DNA of 64,000 nucleotides. It comes from Curtobacterium sp. MCBD17_035 (GTDB lineage Bacteria; Actinomycetota; Actinomycetes; Actinomycetales; Microbacteriaceae). The DNA lies in NCBI RefSeq assembly GCF_003234815.2, contig NZ_CP126279.1, positions 2,604,001 through 2,668,000 on the forward strand, written 5' to 3'. This document shows, piece after piece, positions 15,834 to 24,008 of this stretch. The notes beneath the pieces were generated by a model. It saw nothing but the letters and a program-made list of their open reading frames with translations, was not told where the DNA came from and did not search any database. The position numbers and the translations under genes were made by a program. Each line of letters starts with the position of its first letter. The stretch's first letter is position 1.

Positions 15834-17368
15834 GACAGCCTCGCCAACAGTCTCTCCGCAAGCAGATTCGCCCGCTCTTGAACATCGTCATCATCGCCGA
15901 GCGAATAAATGCCTCTCGGAAAGCCCTGGCTTCTTAACGCGCCCTCATGGAGGATCTCCGACGGCGCCTGACCAAGAGTTCGTCCCTTCCGTATCAGGCG
16001 AACCGACTCCTTCCCGATGAATACGAGACCAGCGACTGGCACGTCACCATCGGTTAACGCCTGCCCGCGCCCAAGAGCCGTGGAAGAGACTTCAACGACC
16101 GACTCCGTTAGTGGCTCGTCGGTAACAGGATCGCGATCCTCGTGCAGCACGGCGAGGCCGCGTAAGCCAAGCCGAAGGATCTTATTGCGTCGCGATTCGT
16201 CGAGCAGAGCAGCACCTAGGGCGGGAACGACAACCTCGGCCGAAGGGGCAAGAGGCTCGCCGTCGCGAGTGTCAGTCAGGACTTGGGTATTCGCTCCCTG
16301 CGCATACGTTTGGAGAGCGACTGAGGACCAATACCATCGTGTGATGGCAGCTCTCGATACTCCGGCATCGAGGAAATACGCTACGCCGAGAACCATTGCA
16401 TCAGTAGGCACTCCGCCCGGTCGCACACCAAATTCAGACGACATAAAGTCCAACGCGCTCGCGTACGACGAAACCGCGCGGTTCCACATTTGCGAGACGG
16501 AGTCCGGCGGGATGTTCAGCACATCTCGCTGGCGCACACCGGTAACACGTCTGGACGCGGGGCGCGATTTAGTCTTTGCATCAATATCGCGCTGCCACAG
16601 GGCAACGAGCTTCAACACCTCTAACCCATTGACCTCAAAGCGCTCAAGCAGTTCGGAATTCGCCTTCGCAAACTCCCACTCATCTCGCAGATTGAAACCC
16701 GACGGAAAGAGGACAGCTACCATTAAGTCAAAGGAGTTCAAGCGCACTCCCGTGCGATTCAGCGTCTCAAAGATCCGAGTCAGAGCCTCGAGACTAATTG
16801 CCTGTTCCATTACAATTGCAGGTAAGGTGTACGATGCGCGGTTATCTTCGTCTGTGAAGACTTGGCGGGTTTCGAGCATCCAGGCAGACATCCGTGCATC
16901 AACGACTTGAATCGCCGCGTCGAACTTCGCCGGATCCAAGAGCGACTCGAACGCGACCCGTCTCGACACTGCCGCCTCGAATGAGAAAGACTTGCGGGGC
17001 GCCCACTTGAGGCTTGGGTCGCCATCCTCGGTCGTATCGTTGAAATCGGCGAAGTACACCGTTTCGCTCGTCCCGGTTAGCGCGTGGTAGAGCGCAGTTA
17101 CGCGTTGCTGCCCATCGAGGAGATAAAGCTCCACCTCGTCCTCGTAGACCTCGGGTGCACCGTCGATCGGCCGGATCCGGAACGGCTGGGGTCCTTCGAG
17201 CACCAGCAGCGAACCGACTGGCCAGCCGTTTAGGACACTATCGAGCAACTCGATCACCCGACCCGGTTCCCAGACGAAGGGCCGCTGAAATTCCGGTAGC
17301 GCTAGCAAACCGCTCCGCGCCAGGCGGAGGAGCTCAGTGACGCTGAAGTCCCGCGATCTATGTTGCAT
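15830..17368 (-). CDS. DUF262 (GmrS-like) protein
   Basis: 512 residues. The N-terminal DUF262 domain (ParB/sulfiredoxin-like nucleotide-binding fold) is unmistakable: LPEFQRPFVW at 24-33, LLDGQQRVTALYHAL at 83-97 and IFETLNRTGVRLNSFDLMVAV at 199-219. In GmrSD relatives a C-terminal DUF1524 HNH nuclease follows. Here the C-terminus keeps a PSEIL motif at 469-473, like the PSEYL of those nucleases, but I see no HHIFP-type histidines, so the nuclease looks lost or degenerate. It is coupled to a two-TM protein. One leucine codon, at 16055-16057, is TTA. It probably senses infection through a nucleotide or modified DNA, but this is inference. Confidence 0.92.
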   Translation of the reverse strand: MQHRSRDFSVTELLRLARSGLLALPEFQRPFVWEPGRVIELLDSVLNGWPVGSLLVLEGPQPFRIRPIDGAPEVYEDEVELYLLDGQQRVTALYHALTGTSETVYFADFNDTTEDGDPSLKWAPRKSFSFEAAVSRRVAFESLLDPAKFDAAIQVVDARMSAWMLETRQVFTDEDNRASYTLPAIVMEQAISLEALTRIFETLNRTGVRLNSFDLMVAVLFPSGFNLRDEWEFAKANSELLERFEVNGLEVLKLVALWQRDIDAKTKSRPASRRVTGVRQRDVLNIPPDSVSQMWNRAVSSYASALDFMSSEFGVRPGGVPTDAMVLGVAYFLDAGVSRAAITRWYWSSVALQTYAQGANTQVLTDTRDGEPLAPSAEVVVPALGAALLDESRRNKILRLGLRGLAVLHEDRDPVTDEPLTESVVEVSSTALGRGQALTDGDVPVAGLVFIGKESVRLIRKGRTLGQAPSEILHEGALRSQGFPRGIYSLGDDDDVQERANLLAERLLARLS

Positions 17369-17685
17369 TGTTTGCGCACTCCCTCATCAGCCGCTCCATC
17401 GCGGCGACACTATCGCATTTGACTACTGACAAGCAGCACGGAGCGGGGTGCGCGACCGGTAGGACGCTAGGCACGAAGCGATACTCGGTACGACTGCGGC
17501 ACCTGGCAGCGAGGCGGAAGGATGTGCTCACGGCAGTCAACCAGCGACCGCTGCAACGGGGGCGTCGTTCCGAATGACCGGCTCCCGCGCGCCCCGACAA
17601 GGGCGCGCAGAACGGAGGGACGGTCGAGGCCCGGACCTCGGCAGCGACGCCACGACGATACGGTCTCACTCAGGAATTCCGACCG
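17369..17685. other. 317-bp spacer between two defence-like genes
   Basis: No convincing gene. A hairpin with arms 17587-17594 (GCGCGCCC) and 17601-17608 (GGGCGCGC) lies about 80 bp past the SIR2-STAND stop and may terminate that transcript. The remaining 220 bp should hold the promoter of the DUF262 operon, but I see no clear -35/-10 pair. Confidence 0.45.
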
Positions 17686-20103
17686 TCACAGAGATGCCTG
17701 CACGACCGCATTAGTTGCGATGTAGCGCTGGACCGTGCCCCACGCCTCCTGGACATCGAGCTGACGCCGATGAATACCTGCACCCATTCGACCGAAATAC
17801 AAGAGGTCGTCCCGCAGGGCCCTTTGCTCCTCGTTGCCCAACCGCTGCTCCTGCAGCCAACGAAGACCGAAGTTGAGAAAAATTGCAAACGTATGCGGTG
17901 AGTTACTGGCAGTGTTTCGCATGATCGGTTTGAGCAGCCCGAATGCCTCTTCAACAAGCGAATGAGCGTCCGGACCCTGCAAGTCGTTCAGCGCCTTCTT
18001 GAGCAGGAGCAATGCCCAAGCCGTGTCGATTTGAACGTCCTCAGGGGCGAGAACGCGTGCTTGACGCAGGAAGTTCTCGGCAAGGACGAGGTCTCCAAAG
18101 TCCGTTTCAAAGCTTCCCCGCTGGAGCCAGAAGTGCGGGTCATCCGCAAGCCACTGCTCAGCCGTACCGTAGATGCGCTGCACCACGGAGTTCTCGCCCA
18201 CGAAGCTCTTGAGATTGTTGTGGCTTAGCAGACGAATCAGAATCCGCCCGTAGCGCGTCCGACGAACACTGGCGCGATCATAGTGTCCGGCAACGAGGAA
18301 TAGTAGGTCCTCGATCCAGTGCTCCAGCTGCCCCTCACTTCGGAAGTAGTCGACTGCCGACTCTGCAACCACTCGGTGGCGTGTGCGGTAGCGAGAATGT
18401 TCCGCGACGAGAAGATGCGCGGTTTCGAGCCGTCTCAGCGCAACCAGGGCCTCATTCGGTTCATAGTTACGGCCCGCCGCGTACAGCACGTCCTGACGAG
18501 ACAGGGGTCGATTATCCGCCCATGCAGCAGTGCAGACCGCGCCGTAGAGTGCAACTTCGGCGCCTTGAAGCGACCGGCATTCGCTCGCCACACGCTCCTG
18601 AAAGCGTTCGCCTGACGTGGCCTCGATTAGGGTGACTAGCAACTGCCTATCAGCGTGCTTCGTGATTCGTTCGATGCGCTGTTGCACGCTCAGGCCAAGG
18701 AGAGCGCCTAGTCGGTGGCCACGACTAAGTTGCCCCAGCAAGGCCGTAGCGTCGCTATCCGTGAGGCGGGCCTGGTCGAGTGTTGCATCAACTCTTAGCC
18801 GATCTTCGTACCGCAACTGCACATAGCGCCCACTTCGTGCCGCGACTACGGTGACCAAGGAGTCAGACTCTTGGGACAAGCTCCTGAGCAACTCGGGAGC
18901 CTGGTCGGCGAACCGGTCTACATCATCGATGAAAAGATAGTCCGCCTTCCGATTGACGGCTTCACGACGGATCTGCGCCATCGGGACTTCGCTCTCCCGG
19001 CCGAGCCACAGGACAGTGTTTCCGCGAGCCGCAAACGTTGCAGCAGCCTTCATCAGGGAAGTTGTCTTTCCGGACCCCGCGCTTCCCGTCACCGCGATAG
19101 CACCGCCAGTCACGGCGTGAATCTGAGCTGTCAGCGCGTCATCAAACTCGAAATTGGCCGCGTACCCGTTGACTACGTCTGCCCACTGTGGCGTAGTGCC
19201 CAGCAGATAGTTTGGACTACCGGCCGGAGCAGCACGAACCGCTTCTGACACATCGATGAGTGCGGCTTCAGCTCGAACCACCTCCTCTGCCCTCTGAGCA
19301 GCAACGAGGCCCGGCGCAAATGGCGCGATACTGGTCTCGAAGAAGTTCTCTTCGGTCTCCGCGATGTGCACAAAGTTCAGCCTGGCCAGCGTCGCCTTGC
19401 GCCCGCGGTCCAGCTTCGGCGAGACAAGCCATGAGCGCGGTCGTAGTTCATTGTTGTTCCCACGCTCGCCGCGGAGTTGCAGGTAGTGCCAAAGAGGAGG
19501 CTCGTCGAGTACCGAACCAACTACAACCACGGGGCGCGTGGTTAGGTCTGTGACAAACTCTTGATACCAGGTATCAGTTCGCGCCGTTCGGTCCGCGTAG
19601 TCCCATTGGCTGAAAGTGAGGTCAGGGAAATCACCAAGGCGACCGTTCACGTGCACCACGGCGAGCTTATCCCCATCCACGACCCCAGGGCTGGTATTCA
19701 ACGCAGAAATGATCTGCATAGCTCGCCCCCCGGATTGGTCGCGGATTACTTCGTCGCCGTCGTCAATGTTGAGCGTGTAAATGCGATGCCAAGGAAGCGA
19801 ATACCAGGTCTGATACCGAGCCGGAACGAGTCCGGGATCGATCTTGAAAAGTCGATCAAGTTGGTCACGCAGGAGTGTCGGCGAAGTGCGCAGCGCCTCT
19901 GCGTATACCAAGCTGAGGGGCGTTTCAGCCTCGAACGGTTCATCCCTGAACGCAATTGGCCAGATACTTTCCGCGAGCTCCGGACCGAGCGGCAGCGGCT
20001 CGCCATCATGGTCGGTCAGTCCTCTTGAAAACCCCGCGCCCGTGAGCAACACCGCCTGGCCTCGTGCGATCGCGTTCACGATCGCCGCACCATGCTCCGT
20101 CAT
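17686..20103 (-). CDS. SIR2-STAND-like protein with C-terminal helical repeats
   Basis: 805 residues if started at the ATG at 20101-20103, which has AAGGGGG 7 nt upstream. An ATG 15 nt earlier has none. Residues 1-270 are SIR2-like: LLTGAGFSRG (21-26 core), YTLNIDD (Asn112, Asp114) and VVHVNGRLGD (His151 as the HxxG base). Residues 330-480 are a P-loop NTPase with Walker A GSAGSGKTT (Lys346) and Walker B YLFIDDVD (Asp393-394). The remainder is helical and TPR-like (AEQWLADDPHFWLQRGSFETDFG). SIR2-STAND proteins such as Avs5 detect phage proteins and destroy NAD+. By architecture this one likely does so too. What it senses is unknown. Confidence 0.9.
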   Translation of the reverse strand: MTEHGAAIVNAIARGQAVLLTGAGFSRGLTDHDGEPLPLGPELAESIWPIAFRDEPFEAETPLSLVYAEALRTSPTLLRDQLDRLFKIDPGLVPARYQTWYSLPWHRIYTLNIDDGDEVIRDQSGGRAMQIISALNTSPGVVDGDKLAVVHVNGRLGDFPDLTFSQWDYADRTARTDTWYQEFVTDLTTRPVVVVGSVLDEPPLWHYLQLRGERGNNNELRPRSWLVSPKLDRGRKATLARLNFVHIAETEENFFETSIAPFAPGLVAAQRAEEVVRAEAALIDVSEAVRAAPAGSPNYLLGTTPQWADVVNGYAANFEFDDALTAQIHAVTGGAIAVTGSAGSGKTTSLMKAAATFAARGNTVLWLGRESEVPMAQIRREAVNRKADYLFIDDVDRFADQAPELLRSLSQESDSLVTVVAARSGRYVQLRYEDRLRVDATLDQARLTDSDATALLGQLSRGHRLGALLGLSVQQRIERITKHADRQLLVTLIEATSGERFQERVASECRSLQGAEVALYGAVCTAAWADNRPLSRQDVLYAAGRNYEPNEALVALRRLETAHLLVAEHSRYRTRHRVVAESAVDYFRSEGQLEHWIEDLLFLVAGHYDRASVRRTRYGRILIRLLSHNNLKSFVGENSVVQRIYGTAEQWLADDPHFWLQRGSFETDFGDLVLAENFLRQARVLAPEDVQIDTAWALLLLKKALNDLQGPDAHSLVEEAFGLLKPIMRNTASNSPHTFAIFLNFGLRWLQEQRLGNEEQRALRDDLLYFGRMGAGIHRRQLDVQEAWGTVQRYIATNAVVQASL

Positions 20104-20317
20104 GATCACCCCCTTCATCGTTTCGCTGATGCTAAGCGCAGCCCGGAGCTACGGGGAGGATCACGACCCCCAGACCCGCGCGCACCGTGAGATGCAGCAC
20201 GTACCGATCACTCAGAGCGACCGGGGGGCACCCCTAGCCTCCGCACCTCGGCAGCACTGCAGATCACCGCGACGTGCCTTGCCAGGGTCGTCACACCCTC
20301 GACCTAGACTGTCGCCC
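20104..20317. promoter_or_regulatory. Divergent promoter region, SIR2-STAND and methyltransferase
   Basis: 214 bp separate the two divergent start codons. TAGACT at 20305-20310 ends only 7 bp before the methyltransferase ATG, with TTGCCA 20 bp further up. That spacing suggests a leaderless message, common in actinobacteria. No obvious control-protein box is seen. Confidence 0.35.
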
Positions 20318-21256
20318 ATGACCCTGATCCCTCGCCCGGACCCTCGGGTCAGCACCGCCACGTCGACCGTGCACCACGGCGACGCGTACGACCTCCTGCC
20401 GGAGATCGAGGCCAACTCGATCGACTTGATCCTCACGTCCCCGCCCTACTGGGGGCTTCGCGACTACGGCATGGAGCACGACAACGGGGTGCTCGACGCG
20501 TGGATCGCTGAGGGCAACAGCGCCGACGACATTCCCCCGTATGACTGGTACCGAACTAACGGTGGTGTGCTCGGCCTCGAACCGCGTCCGGAGTGGTTCG
20601 TCGGGCATCTTGTCGAGATCTTCCAGCGCGGTGCTCATGCGCTCAAGGCGTCAGGCAGCATGTGGATCAACATCGGCGACACCTACTTCGCGCGTTGGGC
20701 GAGCATCCGTAACGACGGACGCCAGGGCCTCGGCGGCAATCCACGAGCGCGACGGCGCGCGCCGATGGGCGGATTCCGACAGGAGAAGCAGCTCCTGATG
20801 ATTCCCGCCCGCTTCGCGATCGCCATGCAGGACAAGCGGTGGATCTTGCGCAATGACGTGATCTGGCACAAGCCGAACGTCCCGCCCCGCCCCGAGAAGG
20901 ATCGACTCAGGCTGTCCCACGAGCACTTTTTCCACTTCGTCAAGCGACCGACCTCGGGCCGTGCCAAGTACTTCTACGACTTGGATGCCGTCGAGGACGG
21001 CGCACGAGACGTAATCACGACCAACGTGCGCGCGGGACAGGACGGGCACTCCGCAACCTTCCCCCGCGACCTCATCACGCCGCGGATCCTCAGCTCGTGC
21101 CCGGAAGGTGGGACCGTGCTCGACCCGTTCTGCGGCACAGGTCGCTCTCTCACCGTGGCCACGGAGAACGGGCGCAACGCGATCGGCTTCGACCTGAACG
21201 AGAACTTCTCCGCGGTGGCTCGCGCCAACGCTCAAGGGAGCTCCATCGATGGCTAA
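20318..21256 (+). CDS. Site-specific DNA methyltransferase (amino-methylating, permuted)
   Basis: 312 residues from ATG at 20318. The catalytic motif IV TSPPYWG is at 40-46 and the AdoMet-binding DPFCGTGRS lies near residue 275, so the order is permuted as in beta-class N4-cytosine / N6-adenine methyltransferases. DLILTSPPYWGLRDYG and FFHFVKRP are typical of this class. A longer upstream extension overlaps the divergent SIR2 gene and is rejected. Its last 8 nt overlap the restriction gene, so it is expressed with it and should protect the host from that enzyme. Recognition sequence unknown. Confidence 0.92.
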   Translation: MTLIPRPDPRVSTATSTVHHGDAYDLLPEIEANSIDLILTSPPYWGLRDYGMEHDNGVLDAWIAEGNSADDIPPYDWYRTNGGVLGLEPRPEWFVGHLVEIFQRGAHALKASGSMWINIGDTYFARWASIRNDGRQGLGGNPRARRRAPMGGFRQEKQLLMIPARFAIAMQDKRWILRNDVIWHKPNVPPRPEKDRLRLSHEHFFHFVKRPTSGRAKYFYDLDAVEDGARDVITTNVRAGQDGHSATFPRDLITPRILSSCPEGGTVLDPFCGTGRSLTVATENGRNAIGFDLNENFSAVARANAQGSSIDG

Positions 21257-22382
21257 CGTGCAACGCGAGGCAGGCAACGTTCTCGCCGAGTGGTTCGGAC
21301 ACCGGATCTACCCGGTCGCAGCGGACGATGACGAGGCGCGCATGGCGCAGGATTCCCAGACATGCCCGTTCCTGACACAGCTCACCGGTCGGACCTGTGT
21401 CTGCGTGAAGAGTGCGAAGAAGGTCGGCGGGTCTAACAACGGAGTCTCGCGCGGCGTGTGCACCATCAGCAGCACGAGCAACGGCATTCGCCAGGACTGG
21501 CTCGTTTGCCCGTTCCGCGCGCTTGACGTCGACTTGCTGGCGGACGCCGCAAGGCGCTTGTTTGGGGCCCGGACCGACCAGGAGGTCGCTCTCGTGCCGG
21601 TGACGTCTCTGGTCGAGGCCGATGCCGTCGACTCTCTCAAGGAAACGATCCGAGCTGGCGGCATCGGCGTCGCGTACTTCCAGAGCAAGCTGGGAGGTGA
21701 GATCAGCGTCGCGTCGACCGGTCGATCGCCCGAGCTGAACTTCGACGCGACGATGGTGAAGCTGTCCCTCGACGCGAACGGGCTCCTCGACGTGGATCGG
21801 TATGCCATCTTCGAGATCCAGACGATGGACTTCCACGGCACCTACAAGCGAGCCGTCGACAACCTGTCGAACGCAAGCCACCTGCACCGAGAGGATTTCG
21901 CCAGCACAATCAACCAGCACCCCGAGTGGTTAGCCGAGGGGGTCGAGGGTCCGAACATCTCGAACGCGTTCAAACGAACGTTCTACCAAATGATGTTCAA
22001 GTTCCAGATCGGTGCTCATGGCCGCGCAGCTGGATGCGTTCTCGCTATCCCTGAGGCCGTCTGGGACAGCTGGCAGCGGTTCCTTGGAAAGCCCGATTTG
22101 ATCCCTGTCGACGACGGCACCTGGCGGCTGCTCGGCTCCCCTTCGGACGAGCACCCCCCAGCTTGGATCTACGTCTTCGATCTGGACGCTGAGTCCGGTG
22201 TCACTCCGAATCCCGTCTGCCTCAAGAAAGTCATTGGTACGACGGCCGCGGCTCTGTCGCACTTCACGCTTGATGTCGCGCCCGAGGCTGCCCTTGAGGC
22301 TGGTGGGAGCGTGGATCGGTTGCTCGAGACGATCCGGATGCGCCTGGCACGATTCTTGCCCGAGGTAGCAGCGACGGCTTGA
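21249..22382 (+). CDS. NotI-family restriction endonuclease
   Basis: 377 residues. Two features point to the NotI group: a Cys cluster (Cys39, Cys50, Cys52, Cys71, Cys87, of which four would bind the metal as in the Fe-Cys4 site of NotI), and the PD-type active site FDATMVK ... FEIQTMD (Asp166, Glu189, Gln191), equivalent to Asp160, Glu182 and Gln184 of NotI. NotI and EagI cut GC-rich sites (GCGGCCGC, CGGCCG), so a GC-rich target is likely in this high-GC host. It is translated from an 8-nt overlap with the methyltransferase gene and is terminated by the hairpin at 22396. No frameshift or missing catalytic residue is visible. Confidence 0.85.
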   Translation: MANVQREAGNVLAEWFGHRIYPVAADDDEARMAQDSQTCPFLTQLTGRTCVCVKSAKKVGGSNNGVSRGVCTISSTSNGIRQDWLVCPFRALDVDLLADAARRLFGARTDQEVALVPVTSLVEADAVDSLKETIRAGGIGVAYFQSKLGGEISVASTGRSPELNFDATMVKLSLDANGLLDVDRYAIFEIQTMDFHGTYKRAVDNLSNASHLHREDFASTINQHPEWLAEGVEGPNISNAFKRTFYQMMFKFQIGAHGRAAGCVLAIPEAVWDSWQRFLGKPDLIPVDDGTWRLLGSPSDEHPPAWIYVFDLDAESGVTPNPVCLKKVIGTTAAALSHFTLDVAPEAALEAGGSVDRLLETIRMRLARFLPEVAATA

Positions 22383-22395
22383 GCACGGATGGAGG

Positions 22396-22426
22396 GGGGC
22401 CCGAGCGGGTCATGCGCTCGGGCCCC
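22396..22426. terminator. Two-way terminator after the restriction gene
   Basis: GGGGCCCGAGCG (22396-22407) and CGCTCGGGCCCC (22415-22426) form a perfect 12-bp stem with a 7-nt loop, between the convergent stops at 22382 and 22430. Confidence 0.75.
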
Positions 22427-22429
22427 GCT

Positions 22430-23011
22430 TCATGCGGCGATCTGCCTCCGCTCGCGATGTGCTCCGTCCTGTCGGGAGCAAAGGGCATTTGGAGTGCCCG
22501 GGTCAATCGGTTCTGCGCAGACGACGCATGACACAGGTATCGCGACCGTCGGCCAGGTGAGCCTGGCTGTTTCTTCCTCCACCTCCCTTGTCCTGGCCTG
22601 GCCTTTCCTGTCCTCTCCTTGGTGGTGACCGATCACGTGATCGATCACGTGTGTTGCCGTTCCGGAGGTCCGACGCTTCCGAGCGACATCGCGCGCCTTC
22701 TGGCTGCTCTCCCTGCTCTTGCGTCGCTTGTCGCTCAGCTGCGCAGCGGTCGTCTGGGTTTCGTCCCAGCTAGTAACCCGGTAGCCGATGCCGTCGACCC
22801 CCCAAAGGCCGGCCAGGACGAGTTCCTGGACCGCGCTTGCCTCCGCCGCGACGGGATGCAACCAGCGGAGCTGTCCGGGCGCGATGTAGCCATCCGACTG
22901 CTGCTCGTTGCTGAGCATGAGGCCGCACGTGAAGATCCGCCAGGACGTGTCTGACAGCCCGTCCATGCGCGGGTCGTGGAGCCAGCGGGACGGCAGACGA
23001 GAATCGACCAC
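22430..23011 (-). CDS. Phage-type protein with C-terminal Cys motif, possible replication factor
   Basis: 193 residues from GTG at 23009-23011. The beginning (MVDSRLPSRWLHDPRMDGLS, then TSWRIFTCGLMLSNEQQSDGYI) resembles winged-helix proteins of actinophages and integrated plasmids that act in replication. This is recollection only. A lysine/arginine-rich linker follows, and the C-terminus has CVVCAEP ... ALCSRQDGAHRERR, which could bind zinc. It is the only clear phage-type gene left beside the integrase. Codon use is mixed and it carries an internal GATCACGTGATC repeat. Confidence 0.65.
   Translation of the reverse strand: MVDSRLPSRWLHDPRMDGLSDTSWRIFTCGLMLSNEQQSDGYIAPGQLRWLHPVAAEASAVQELVLAGLWGVDGIGYRVTSWDETQTTAAQLSDKRRKSRESSQKARDVARKRRTSGTATHVIDHVIGHHQGEDRKGQARTREVEEETARLTWPTVAIPVSCVVCAEPIDPGTPNALCSRQDGAHRERRQIAA
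22631..22653. repeat. Tandem GATCACGTG palindromes
   Basis: The perfect 12-bp palindrome GATCACGTGATC at 22631-22642 is followed directly by GATCACGTGTG. It encodes HVIDHVIGHH in the minus-strand gene but may also be a protein-binding site such as an iteron remnant. Confidence 0.6.
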
Positions 23012-23199
23012 CTACCGGCCTCCCAGTGTCGGATCTACCCCGCGTTGCGTGAGCGCTCGGTTGATCATGCCGGTCCGCGTCGGGTGGAGCGGTCGATCCG
23101 GTGGGCAGCTTCGAGCAGACGGACAGCGACGCGGCGAGCGCCGTCGGTCGTCAGCTCGGGCATAACCGAGAGGCCCATGTTGAGGCCTGAATCAAGACG

Positions 23200-23986
23200 A
23201 TGAGTCTCACTCTCGCTCCGAGCACCATCCGAACCCGTGTCAACAACGTGCGAGCAGCCCTACGCGCCGCGGTGAGGGACAAGGTGCTCGCCGCCGATCC
23301 GTCCAACGGAGTCACACTCCCGCGCGCGCGGAAGGCTGAACACGCGATGCGCATCCCGACTCCTGCGACCGTGGGTATCGTCATGGCCGCGGCAGAGGAA
23401 TGGTTCCGACCTTTCATCGCGCTCTGCGCCTTTGCCGGGCTACGCCTCGGGGAAGCCGCGGCAGCGCAGTTCTCGGATATCGACTTCCTAAGACGCCAGC
23501 TGCACGTTCAGCGACAGGTACAGCGGGCCACCGGCGGGGAGGTTCGAATCACACCCCCGAAGTACGGGTCGGAACGGGTCGTTCACCTTCCCGACGAGCT
23601 GGTGACGATGCTCGCTCAGCATGCGAGCCTCGTCGGCACGCACGGCGACGAGCAGTGGATGTTCCTCGGCGACCACGGGAATCCCCCCTCACCAGAACAC
23701 CATCCACTACTGGTGGACCAAGACGCTCCCTGCCGCCGATGCCGAGCCGACGCGCCTGCACGACTTGCGGCACTTCTATGCCTCGGGACTCATCGCAGCG
23801 GGATGCGACGTTGGGACAGTTCAGCGAGCCCTCGGGCACGCGAAGGCGACAACCACGTTGCAGACCTACACACACCTCTGGCCGACGGCCGAGGACCGGA
23901 CCCGGACAGCAGCCGCAGGCATCATGACCGCCGTTTTCGCGGCTCCCGCGGACTCAATCCGGACTGGGACTACCGAAACCGCGTGA
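23200..23986 (+). pseudogene. Tyrosine recombinase (integrase), truncated and frameshifted
   Basis: The catalytic domain is recognisable: AGLRLGEAAA with the first Arg, then in another frame LHDLRHFYASG (HxxR), ALGHAKATTTLQTYTHLW with the His and the Tyr nucleophile. The frame changes at a run of six C at 23683-23688. With five C the product reads GDHGNPPHQNTIHYWW without interruption. The arm-binding N-terminus is also missing: an in-frame TGA stands at 23188-23190, and the first residues (LAPSTIRTRVNNVRAALRAAV) already belong to the core-binding domain. It ends 22 bp before the ychF stop, as expected for an integrase beside its attachment site. The C-run could be a sequencing error, but the missing N-terminus cannot. 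Confidence 0.88.
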
Positions 23987-24008
23987 ATCCCAGTGTCTGA
24001 CTGGGGGG

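Noticed and set aside
17358-17669. 103-codon minus frame in the spacer upstream of the DUF262 gene
   Set aside because: It has no ribosome-binding site, is Arg/Ser/Cys-rich, crosses a hairpin and ends inside the DUF262 gene start.
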